Source: Candidatus Avilachnospira avicola (GTDB lineage Bacteria > Bacillota > Clostridia > Lachnospirales > Lachnospiraceae). From it: DNA of 46,272 bases. The stretch covers positions 1 to 46,272 of the forward strand of contig DVNQ01000125.1 of NCBI GenBank assembly GCA_018714245.1, read 5' to 3'. Below are positions 1 to 7,242 of this stretch, in pieces (the stretch's first letter is position 1; each line of letters begins with the position of its first letter). The translations under genes were made by a program, and so were the position numbers. The notes under the pieces are model-generated. The model saw only the letters and a program-made list of their open reading frames with translations, searched no databases and had not been told where the DNA came from.

Positions 1-11
1 TAAAGGGGATT

Positions 12-500
12 TCAAGCGTTGGCAGCTATGCCTTCATCCTCTATAAGGTTCTGCCCGGTGGCCGCCTTTACGGCCAGTCTGTCACAGCGTTCATTCTCCG
101 GATGTCCGTCATGCCCCTTTACCCATATGAAGTTGACTCTGTGGGGTTCCATGGCCTTAAGGAGCCTTTTCCAGAGATCTATGTTTTTCACAGGGCCTGA
201 TCTGCCCCGCTTCCAGTCATTTTTGACCCAGTTTTCTATCCATTTCTGGTTGAATGCATCCACAAGATACTTTGAATCACTGTAAAGATCCACAAGGCAG
301 GGTCTGTTCAGAGCCTCCAGGCCGGCTATTGCGGCCATCAGCTCCATACGATTATTGGTGGTGCGGAGATAGCCCTGGCTGATCTCCTTTTCATGGATCC
401 TGCCTTCATTATCCCTGTACTGCAGTATGGTACCGTAGCCTCCGGGGCCATCCGGGTTTCCCCGCGCCGCTCCGTCTGTAAATATGCTGACTGCTCCCAA
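12..500 (-). CDS. rnhA: Ribonuclease HI
   Basis: This 162-residue protein cleaves the RNA strand of RNA-DNA hybrids. The RNase HI acidic catalytic set is visible: Asp9 in [10 protein letters not shown], Glu53 in NNRMELMA, Asp75 in [10 protein letters not shown] and Asp140 in [11 protein letters not shown], with the loop His130 in [11 protein letters not shown]. Length matches the single-domain bacterial enzyme, with a short extra tail ([10 protein letters not shown]). The start is a TTG at 500, chosen because the sequence then begins directly with the first beta strand as in the family; a GGAGG lies about 11 bases upstream, inside the end of the preceding gene. It starts only 6 bases after the stop of the beta-CASP hydrolase, so the two are probably co-transcribed. 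Confidence 0.95.
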   Translation of the reverse strand: MGAVSIFTDGAARGNPDGPGGYGTILQYRDNEGRIHEKEISQGYLRTTNNRMELMAAIAGLEALNRPCLVDLYSDSKYLVDAFNQKWIENWVKNDWKRGRSGPVKNIDLWKRLLKAMEPHRVNFIWVKGHDGHPENERCDRLAVKAATGQNLIEDEGIAANA

Positions 501-506
501 TTCTTC

Positions 507-2114
507 TCAGTCCTCCGTCCCATATTTTTCTATGATGGCATTGATGTCTGCCGTAAGCCTGCGTATATCCTTGTTTGAAAAATCCTCATATCTGACGCAT
601 AGCCTGCGGAGCCCTTCGATGGCCTCTGAAAGATCCGAGCGCACCTTGTCGTTCCGCATGCTTATGGCAGTCTCCTTCTTCCGAAATACCGGCTCTGCCA
701 TATAGTCAAAGGTACCTGCTGCAAGGTCAAATACGGAGCCGCTGTAGGGGCAGGAGACCTCATATCCGTACTTATCCTTTATAAGCCCGGAAAGATTTTC
801 CATGGCAGAGTCTTCGCCATGGACAAGGAATACCAACTTAGGAGCCTTCTTATAGGCACCTATCCACTCCATGAGCCCGTCACAGTCCGCATGGGAGCTC
901 ATGCCGCCCATATTTTCTATGGATGCCTCCACATGGACTGCCTCACCCAGGATCTTGACTTCCTTTTTGCCGTCCTGAAGGAGCCTTCCAAGGGTTCCCT
1001 CCGCCTGATAGCCGGCAAAGACCACTGAGCAGGAGGGCTTCCATAGATTATGCTTCAGGTGATGCCTTATCCTTCCGGCGTCACACATGCCGGAGGCAGA
1101 GATTATGACCTTCGGTTCTTCGTTATAATTGATGGCCTTGGAATCTTCTGCCGTCACACTGAGCCTGAGGCCCTCAAATCCGATAGGATTGATCCCTGAA
1201 AGGACCAGTTCCTTCGTCTCCCTGTCATAACATTCAGCCAGGTTTTCCCTGAAGATCTCCGTGGCTTCTATGGCAAGGGGACTGTCCACATATACCGGAA
1301 ATCCATCATGTCCATTCACCAGGCCCTTCTGCTTTATATGCCTGATAAAATAAAGCATCTCCTGTGTCCTGCCCACTGCGAAGGCAGGGATTATGACATT
1401 GCCTCCCCGATCCAGGGTGCGCTGGATGATATCCGCAAGCTCAGCCACGTGGTCCAGTCCCTTTTCATGGTATCTGTCACCGTAGGTGGACTCCATGACC
1501 ACATAATCGGCCTCCTCGATGTACTGAGGATCCCTGATGAGGGGTTTGTTCTTGTTTCCTATGTCTCCGGAAAATACGATCTTTTTGGAGATCCCATCTT
1601 CATTTATCCAGATCTCTATGGAGGCTGAGCCCAGCAGATGGCCTGCATCCACAAACCTTATGCTCACGGTATCGGAAAGCTCCTCTGTCTTTCCATAAGG
1701 CACAGGGCGGAATCCGGCTATGGCCTTTTTTGCATCCTCCACGGTATAAAGAGGTTCCACCTCAGGCCTTCCGGCTCTTTTTGCCTTTCTGGACTCCCAT
1801 TCTGCATCCTGCTCCTGGATATTGGCGCTGTCAAGGAGCATGATGCCGTCAAGATCCATGGAAGCATCAGTGGCAAGTACGGATCCCCTAAATCCCCTGG
1901 CATAGGCATAGGGGATCATGCCTGCATGGTCAATATGGGCATGGGTAAGCAGTATATAATCTATCTCCGAATAAGGTATGGGCATGTCAGCATTTTCATA
2001 AGGATTGCTCCCCTGCTCCATTCCGCAGTCTATAAGAAGATTAAGGTCCTTTGTCTGAAGAAAATGCATTGATCCGGTCACTTCATGATCGGCTCCGATA
2101 AATGTAAGCTTCAT
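507..2114 (-). CDS. Beta-CASP family metallo-beta-lactamase-fold hydrolase (probable RNA-processing nuclease)
   Basis: The protein has 535 residues. The metallo-beta-lactamase signature THAHIDHAG supplies His58, His60, Asp62 and His63 for two zinc ions, followed by DAGHLLGSA, FSGDIG and MESTYGDR. The beta-CASP insertion follows, with ISASGMCDAGRIRHHLKH, and then a C-terminal RMMBL part (MGGMSSHADCDGL, PKLVFLVHGE). This is the architecture of CPSF73-like and YSH1-like RNA endo/exonucleases in bacteria; substrate is inferred from the family. The ATG at 2114 is preferred over an upstream in-frame ATG at 2252 because GGAAAGGAGG lies 6 bases before it and homology begins there (MKLTFIGADHEVTGS). 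About 35 residues after RMMBL are Lys/Arg/Glu-rich and of unknown role. Transcribed from the promoter at 2154-2182, probably with rnhA. Confidence 0.92.
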   Translation of the reverse strand: MKLTFIGADHEVTGSMHFLQTKDLNLLIDCGMEQGSNPYENADMPIPYSEIDYILLTHAHIDHAGMIPYAYARGFRGSVLATDASMDLDGIMLLDSANIQEQDAEWESRKAKRAGRPEVEPLYTVEDAKKAIAGFRPVPYGKTEELSDTVSIRFVDAGHLLGSASIEIWINEDGISKKIVFSGDIGNKNKPLIRDPQYIEEADYVVMESTYGDRYHEKGLDHVAELADIIQRTLDRGGNVIIPAFAVGRTQEMLYFIRHIKQKGLVNGHDGFPVYVDSPLAIEATEIFRENLAECYDRETKELVLSGINPIGFEGLRLSVTAEDSKAINYNEEPKVIISASGMCDAGRIRHHLKHNLWKPSCSVVFAGYQAEGTLGRLLQDGKKEVKILGEAVHVEASIENMGGMSSHADCDGLMEWIGAYKKAPKLVFLVHGEDSAMENLSGLIKDKYGYEVSCPYSGSVFDLAAGTFDYMAEPVFRKKETAISMRNDKVRSDLSEAIEGLRRLCVRYEDFSNKDIRRLTADINAIIEKYGTED

Positions 2115-2153
2115 ATATCCTCCTTTCCTCTGGAAGTCAAACTTTTGAAAAAG

Positions 2154-2182
2154 ATTATAACACAAAAACTCCGCTCTGACAG
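2154..2182 (-). promoter_or_regulatory. Promoter of the beta-CASP hydrolase gene
   Basis: The -10 TATAAT (2154-2159, read on the minus strand) has an extended TGT immediately upstream, and CTGTCA (2177-2182) is 17 bases away as -35. It lies 40 bases before the start codon and is divergent from the MFS gene promoter. Confidence 0.7.
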
Positions 2183-2194
2183 CATGACGATTTA

Positions 2195-2221
2195 TTGACT
2201 TCCCTGGCCTTTTGTGATAAT
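2195..2221 (+). promoter_or_regulatory. Promoter of the MFS transporter gene
   Basis: The -35 TTGACT (2195-2200) and GATAAT (2216-2221) with an upstream TGT (extended -10) are separated by 15 bases; the short spacer is offset by the extended -10. The region is shared with the oppositely directed hydrolase promoter. Confidence 0.55.
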
Positions 2222-2234
2222 AAATCCCTTGCAC

Positions 2235-2263
2235 GGCAGTACCCCATGACATAAGGTACTGCC
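2235..2263 (+). other. Stem-loop in the leader of the MFS gene
   Basis: A perfect 9-bp stem (GGCAGTACC at 2235-2243, GGTACTGCC at 2255-2263) with an 11-base loop lies between the predicted transcript start and the ribosome binding site. No U-tract follows, so it is not a standard terminator. It could be a protein-binding or RNA-stabilising hairpin, or a DNA operator. Confidence 0.5.
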
Positions 2264-2294
2264 CTGAATCCAGATTTTATTAAAGGAGCATCCC

Positions 2295-3512
2295 ATGACA
2301 GGCCTTCTTCTTTCGGTAATATATCTTTCATTCATAAGCCTTGGGCTTCCCGATTCCCTTCTTGGGTCGGCCTGGCCCTCCATGTATCGTGAGCTTAACG
2401 TGCCCGTATCATATTCCGGCATCATATCCATGATCATATCCGTCGGCACCATAGTCTCAAGCCTTCAGAGCGACAGGCTTACCAAAAGGCTCGGCCCGGG
2501 AAAGGTAACTGCAGTAAGCGTCGCCATGACTGCGGCGGCTCTCCTCGGATTTTCATTTTCAGGAAGCTTCCCTGCCCTCTGTCTGCTTTCCATACCCTAC
2601 GGGCTCGGAGCAGGCAGTGTGGATGCAGCTCTCAATAATTATGTCGCCCTTCATTACAGCAGCAGGCATATGAGCTGGCTCCACTGCATGTGGGGAGTCG
2701 GGGCATCTGTTGGTCCTTACATCATGGGCTATGCACTTACCAGGGGATCAGGCTGGAATCAGGGCTACCTCATTGTTGCCCTGCTGCAGTTCCTGCTTTC
2801 CGCCATACTCATATCCAGCCTGCCTCTTTGGAACAGACAGGGCAATGGCAGTCAGAACCAGATCAAAAGTCCTGAAACCAAGGTTTCTGAAACTTCCGGG
2901 GAAGAGATAAGAGGGACCATGGACATAGGGCCTGCTGCCCTTTCTTTAAGACAGATCTTTTCCATACCCGGAGCCAAATCCCTTATCACCGCATTTTTCT
3001 GCTACATGGCTCTGGAGACAACGGCCTCCCTCTGGGCCAGCAGCTATCTTACTTTTGAAAAGGGAATTCCCTCAGCCTCAGCCGCCTCCTATGCAGGCCT
3101 CTTCTTCATAGGCATAACCTTGGGAAGAGCCATAAGCGGCTTTCTCACGATGAAGCTGAGCGATACGTCCATGATACGTCTGGGTGGCGGGATCATCGGC
3201 CTGGGACTTATCTCCCTGCTGCTTCCTTTAGGCAAAGCCTCATCCCTTTTGGGGCTTTCACTCATGGGGCTTGGATGTGCTCCCATATATCCCTGCATCA
3301 TCCACTCAACTCCAGTATATTTCGGCGCAGAAAGATCCCAGGCAGTGATCGGAGTCCAGATGGCAAGCGCCTATGTGGGAAGCTGTCTTATGCCTCCCCT
3401 GTTCGGTGTCCTAGGCAATCATCTCGGCTTCTTCCTCTACCCGCCGGTACTCCTGATCTTTCTGGCGCTTATGATACTCATGCATGAAAAGCTGGTAAAG
3501 ATAAAGCCATGA
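2295..3512 (+). CDS. Major facilitator superfamily transporter
   Basis: A 405-residue polytopic membrane protein with about 12 hydrophobic segments, the usual MFS number. The loop after the second segment carries the MFS-type basic motif (SDRLTKRLGPGK), and the second half repeats it in GRAISGFLTMKLSD. A hydrophilic central loop (about residues 175-220, rich in Ser/Glu/Gln) separates the two six-helix bundles. The first helix LGLPDSLLGSAWP resembles the fucose-permease-like branch, but the substrate cannot be read from the sequence. ATG at 2295 follows AAAGGAG by 6 bases. It is a single-gene transcript, ending towards the convergent liv operon. Confidence 0.88.
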   Translation: MTGLLLSVIYLSFISLGLPDSLLGSAWPSMYRELNVPVSYSGIISMIISVGTIVSSLQSDRLTKRLGPGKVTAVSVAMTAAALLGFSFSGSFPALCLLSIPYGLGAGSVDAALNNYVALHYSSRHMSWLHCMWGVGASVGPYIMGYALTRGSGWNQGYLIVALLQFLLSAILISSLPLWNRQGNGSQNQIKSPETKVSETSGEEIRGTMDIGPAALSLRQIFSIPGAKSLITAFFCYMALETTASLWASSYLTFEKGIPSASAASYAGLFFIGITLGRAISGFLTMKLSDTSMIRLGGGIIGLGLISLLLPLGKASSLLGLSLMGLGCAPIYPCIIHSTPVYFGAERSQAVIGVQMASAYVGSCLMPPLFGVLGNHLGFFLYPPVLLIFLALMILMHEKLVKIKP

Positions 3513-3564
3513 ACAAATATAGCCCATATATCCCAGGGCCCTTTGCAAGAATAATCAATACAGG

Positions 3565-3641
3565 AAAAAACTGCCCGGTATATATTGTTGGGTGTCTGCT
3601 GCCTCAAAGAGGCGAAGGGCCCAACAGTATATACCGGGCAG
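3565..3641 (-). terminator. Structured hairpin element, copy A (terminator of the liv operon; conserved core)
   Basis: A long hairpin between convergent genes. The outer stem is 14 bp (3571-3584 with 3628-3641), then a TT/AG internal loop, then a 6-bp stem GTTGGG/CCCAAC (3587-3592 with 3620-3625). The next internal loop is asymmetric: TGTCTGCT (3593-3600) facing GAAGGG (3614-3619). The apex is a GCCTC/GAGGC stem with an AAA loop. On the minus strand a run of six T (3565-3570) follows the stem, so it should terminate livF transcripts. The core is nearly identical to that of the element at 13021-13098. Confidence 0.8.
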
Positions 3642-3658
3642 AATTAATTCTGTAATGG

Positions 3659-4372
3659 TTATTCTGACAGATATGCCGACTTTACCTTCGGATCCTCCAT
3701 AAGCTCCCTGGCATTGCCCTCAAGCACGATCTTGCCTGTCTCAAGGACATAGGCGCGGTCAGCGATAGACAGGGCCTTCTTTGCATTCTGTTCAACCAGA
3801 AGTATGGTCACTCCATCGGCATTTATCTTCTTTATGATCTCAAATATCTCATTTACATATATAGGAGAAAGTCCCATGGAGGGCTCATCCATAAGCAGCA
3901 GCCTGGGCTTTGACATAAGGGCCCGTCCCATGGCCAGCATCTGCTGCTCTCCTCCCGAAAGGGTGCCGGTACGCTGCTCCCTTCTTTCAAGGAGCCTGGG
4001 AAATCTCTCATATACCATATGAAGATCCTTTTCCACCCCTTCTTTATCACTGCGGGTATAGGCTCCAAGCATCAGGTTCTGATATACGCTGAGATCCGCA
4101 AACACACGCCTTCCCTCAGGCACATGTGCAAGTCCCCTTGATACCAGCTTGAATCCGGGCACCTTCAGTATGTCGCTGTCCTCATATATGACCTCACCGC
4201 TCTTTGCAGGTATCAGCCCTGATATAGTCTGCAGCGTGGTGGTCTTTCCCGCTCCGTTTGCACCTATAAGAGTGACTATCTCACCCCGTCCCACATGGAA
4301 GGAGATATTTTTTATGGCATGGATGACACCATAATATACATTTAAGTCCTTTACACTGAGTATGTTTTCCAT
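3659..4372 (-). CDS. livF: Branched-chain amino acid ABC transporter ATP-binding protein LivF
   Basis: A 237-residue ABC ATPase, one of the two nucleotide-binding subunits of a hydrophobic amino acid importer. Walker A is GANGAGKTT, the signature is LSGGEQQMLAMGRAL and Walker B is LLLMDEPSMGL, followed by the switch His replaced by Gln in LLVEQNAK, which is typical of LivF. The LAHVPEGRRVF segment is also LivF-like. ATG at 4372 has AGGAGGAG just upstream. It is the last gene of the five-gene liv operon, 11 bases after livG, and is followed by the hairpin terminator at 3565-3641. Confidence 0.95.
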   Translation of the reverse strand: MENILSVKDLNVYYGVIHAIKNISFHVGRGEIVTLIGANGAGKTTTLQTISGLIPAKSGEVIYEDSDILKVPGFKLVSRGLAHVPEGRRVFADLSVYQNLMLGAYTRSDKEGVEKDLHMVYERFPRLLERREQRTGTLSGGEQQMLAMGRALMSKPRLLLMDEPSMGLSPIYVNEIFEIIKKINADGVTILLVEQNAKKALSIADRAYVLETGKIVLEGNARELMEDPKVKSAYLSE

Positions 4373-4383
4373 ATCTCCTCCTG

Positions 4384-5172
4384 TCAGTCTCCAAGATAGG
4401 CCTTTATGACCTCAGGGTCATTGAGCACTGTCCTGGTCTCTCCCTCTGTCAGTATCTGTCCGAAGTTGAGCACCGTCAGTCTCTCACATATGCCGCTGAC
4501 CAGCTTCATGTCATGCTCTATAAGAAGTATGGTCATGGAAAATTCCTTACGTATAAGTGCTATGGTATCCATGAGCTCAGCTGTCTCCTGAGGATTCATG
4601 CCGGCAGCAGGCTCATCAAGAAGTATGAGCTTCGGCTCCGTAGCCAGAGCCCTGGCTATCTCAAGCTTTCGCTGCTGTCCATAAGGAAGCTGCGAAGCCT
4701 TGTATTCGGCAAGCTTGTCAAGATCAAAGACCTTCAGTATGGAAAGAGCTTTTTCATCCAGTTCTCTTTCCATCCTGCGAAACTTAGGCGTTCTGAAAAT
4801 GCTGTCCAGAAGCCCATAGGTATATCTCTCGTCCAACGCCGCCTTGACATTATCCAGTACGCTGAGATTATTGAAGAGCCTTATGTTCTGAAAGGTACGG
4901 GCTATGCCCTCATGATTGATCTCAGTAGTCTTTTTGCCGGTAATGTTTTTTCCATCCAGCACTATGGATCCGGTATCAGGCTTATATACTCCTGTAAGGA
5001 GATTGAAGACAGTGGTCTTTCCTGCGCCGTTGGGCCCTATCAGGCCATAGAGCTCTCCTCTCCTTATGCTCATGCTGAAGCCGTCCACGGCCTTTAATCC
5101 CCCGAAGGAGATGCTCAGGTTTTCCACGGAGAGAAGGATATCTTCCCTGTTTATGCTGAAATTATCGCTCAT
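4384..5172 (-). CDS. livG: Branched-chain amino acid ABC transporter ATP-binding protein LivG
   Basis: A 262-residue ABC ATPase that pairs with LivF. Walker A is GPNGAGKTT, the signature region is LPYGQQRKLEIARAL and Walker B is LILLDEPAAGMNPQE, the LivG form. IARTFQNIRLF is the Q-loop. Tandem ATGs occur at 5175 and 5172; the second is preferred because it lies 6 bases from GGAGG, the first only 3. A longer reading frame to 5205 would lie inside livM and lacks a better ribosome binding site. Its start overlaps the end of livM by 11 bases, implying translational coupling. Confidence 0.94.
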   Translation of the reverse strand: MSDNFSINREDILLSVENLSISFGGLKAVDGFSMSIRRGELYGLIGPNGAGKTTVFNLLTGVYKPDTGSIVLDGKNITGKKTTEINHEGIARTFQNIRLFNNLSVLDNVKAALDERYTYGLLDSIFRTPKFRRMERELDEKALSILKVFDLDKLAEYKASQLPYGQQRKLEIARALATEPKLILLDEPAAGMNPQETAELMDTIALIRKEFSMTILLIEHDMKLVSGICERLTVLNFGQILTEGETRTVLNDPEVIKAYLGD

Positions 5173-6238
5173 CATCCACCTCCGCGCTGTTTTTGCGTCT
5201 CGCAAACTTTGCCGCCATCCTTGCCCTGAACTCTATGGCCGAAGGAGCAGAATTGAATAGCATCATGGCTATGAGCACCACGGCATAGATCAGCATGCGA
5301 TAGTCATCCAGGAAACGGAGCTTCTCTGGAAGTATGGTCAGTATGGTTGCAGCTATAACAGAATTACGTATATTGCCTATGCCGCCGAGCACCACAAATA
5401 CCAGTATCATGATGGACTGGTTGTATCCGAAGTTTGCACTGGTAGACTGAAGGGTGGACAGGTTGTGGCTGTAGAGCACTCCTGCCACTCCGGCTATGGA
5501 TGAGGCTATGACAAAGGCAAGCATCTTGTACTTGGATGCGGATATACCTATGGACTCAGCTGCTATCCTGTTGTCTCTTATGGCCATGATCGCCCTTCCG
5601 TGCCTCGAATTGATCAGATTGAGTACGATAAAGAGAGAAATAAGCAGCAGTATGATGCCCAGTGTAAACGTGGCATTTCTCGGAAGCCTGGATATGCCCT
5701 GGGCTCCCTTTATGATGGTCACGCCGTCCGGCTCAAGCCCCAGGCTCAGACTGTCCTTGAAGGAGATATGGGGCCCTCTGGAATCTATGCCGAAATAGAC
5801 CACATTTATGACATTTTTGATGATCTCGCCGAAAGCCAGCGTCACTATGGCCAGATAGTCTCCCCTGAGTCTGAGAACGGGTATTCCGATCAGGAAACCG
5901 AAGGCGGCCGATACCAGGGCTCCGAGTATGATCGCAATCAGAAGCTCCAGCCAGCCTGGAAGTGCAGCTCCTATGGTCATTGCAAATATGGCTCCGGTAA
6001 ATGCGCCTATGCACATGAAGCCGGCATGGCCCAGGGAAAGCTCTCCGGATATGCCGACTACCAGATTAAGTGATACGGCCAGCATGGAATAATAACAAAG
6101 GGATACCAGCATGCCCTTCATGAGGGAGGACATATTGCCCGTGTTCATCATGATCTCCCAGAGCACATAGAAAAATATGACCATCCCATAGGTGATCAGG
6201 TTATAGCGCAGAGCACGTTTTCTGTATTTTAATTTCAT
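5162..6238 (-). CDS. livM: Branched-chain amino acid ABC transporter permease LivM
   Basis: A 358-residue membrane protein of the BPD_transp_2 permease family with 8-10 hydrophobic segments. Characteristic LivM stretches are LSLGHAGFMCIGAF, LRGDYLAIVTLAFGEI and GRAIMAIRDNRIAAESIG, the last being the cytoplasmic loop that contacts the ATPases. The C-terminus is basic then acidic (ARMAAKFARRKN). ATG at 6238 follows AGGAGG by 9 bases; livH ends 14 bases upstream. LivM pairs with LivH to form the membrane channel. Confidence 0.95.
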   Translation of the reverse strand: MKLKYRKRALRYNLITYGMVIFFYVLWEIMMNTGNMSSLMKGMLVSLCYYSMLAVSLNLVVGISGELSLGHAGFMCIGAFTGAIFAMTIGAALPGWLELLIAIILGALVSAAFGFLIGIPVLRLRGDYLAIVTLAFGEIIKNVINVVYFGIDSRGPHISFKDSLSLGLEPDGVTIIKGAQGISRLPRNATFTLGIILLLISLFIVLNLINSRHGRAIMAIRDNRIAAESIGISASKYKMLAFVIASSIAGVAGVLYSHNLSTLQSTSANFGYNQSIMILVFVVLGGIGNIRNSVIAATILTILPEKLRFLDDYRMLIYAVVLIAMMLFNSAPSAIEFRARMAAKFARRKNSAEVDDER

Positions 6239-6252
6239 GTCCTACTGCCTCC

Positions 6253-7137
6253 TCAGACCTTTTCCTGTATCTGCTTTCCCATAAGCCCGGAGGGCTTGAA
6301 TAGCAGCACAATGATCAGTATGCCGAAAACTATGGGATCAGAAAGCTGTGACGATATATATGCTTTGGAAAGATTTTCTATGATGCCGAGCAGCAGCCCG
6401 CCTATCATGGCACCGGGGATCGAGCCTATGCCTCCGAATACCGCAGCCGTAAAGGCTTTTATACCTGGCATGGATCCTGTGGTCGAGGAAAGCACAGGAT
6501 ATGAGGAGCAGAGAAGCACTCCTGCTATGGCAGCAAGCCCGGAGCCTATGGCAAAAGTCACGGCTATGGTCTTATTGACATTGATACCCATAAGGGTGGC
6601 AGCCCCACGGTCTGCTGATACGGCCAGCATGGCCTGTCCTGTCTTCGTCTTATTTATGAAGGCAGTAAGCAGCACCATCACCAGTATGCAGACCACTATG
6701 GTGACCAGAGTCTCATCCGAGATGGTTATGGCCCCGTCCATAAGCTTCAATGACGGAAGATTCACCACCGAGTTAAAGGATTTGGTATCTGCACCAAAAA
6801 GTATGAGGGCAGCATTCTGAAGAAAATAGCTCACGCCTATGGCAGTTATGAGCACCGACAGAGAAGAAGCGCCCCTCAGGGGCTTATAGGCTATGCGTTC
6901 TATGGTTATGCCAAGGAGCGTACACACAACGACTGCCATCAGTATGGCTGCCCAGGCGGGAAGGCCCAGTATTGAAGTAGCCAGAAAGACCACATAGCCT
7001 CCGACCATAATAACATCGCCATGGGCAAAGTTAAGCATCTTTGCTATACCGTATACCATGGTATAGCCCAGTGCTATGATCGCATAGACCGAGCCCAAGC
7101 TTATACCGTTTATCAGGAATGAGATGAAGCTTGACAT
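6253..7137 (-). CDS. livH: Branched-chain amino acid ABC transporter permease LivH
   Basis: A 294-residue permease with about eight transmembrane segments. Typical LivH motifs include GISLGSVYAIIALGYTMVYG at the N-terminus, MLNFAHGDVIMVGGYV, and AAVFGGIGSIPGAMIGG near the C-terminus. It partners LivM. An AAAGGGG ribosome binding site precedes the ATG at 7137. The gene is separated from the upstream binding-protein gene livJ by about 100 bases containing a strong hairpin (7184-7209). Confidence 0.95.
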   Translation of the reverse strand: MSSFISFLINGISLGSVYAIIALGYTMVYGIAKMLNFAHGDVIMVGGYVVFLATSILGLPAWAAILMAVVVCTLLGITIERIAYKPLRGASSLSVLITAIGVSYFLQNAALILFGADTKSFNSVVNLPSLKLMDGAITISDETLVTIVVCILVMVLLTAFINKTKTGQAMLAVSADRGAATLMGINVNKTIAVTFAIGSGLAAIAGVLLCSSYPVLSSTTGSMPGIKAFTAAVFGGIGSIPGAMIGGLLLGIIENLSKAYISSQLSDPIVFGILIIVLLFKPSGLMGKQIQEKV

Positions 7138-7183
7138 AGGATTCCCCTTTTAGTAAAAAATTATGACTACGATATCATAGCAT

Positions 7184-7209
7184 TGGAGGGCTGTCAACAC
7201 AGCCCTCCA
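7184..7209 (-). other. Intercistronic hairpin between livJ and livH
   Basis: A perfect 11-bp stem (7184-7194 with 7199-7209) closes a 4-base loop just after the livJ stop codon. No U-tract follows on the minus strand. Such hairpins commonly protect the 3' end of a binding-protein message and lower expression of the downstream permease genes; that role is inferred. Confidence 0.7.
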
Positions 7210-7242
7210 TGATAATAGAGATAAATGCTTTTTAACCGCTTA

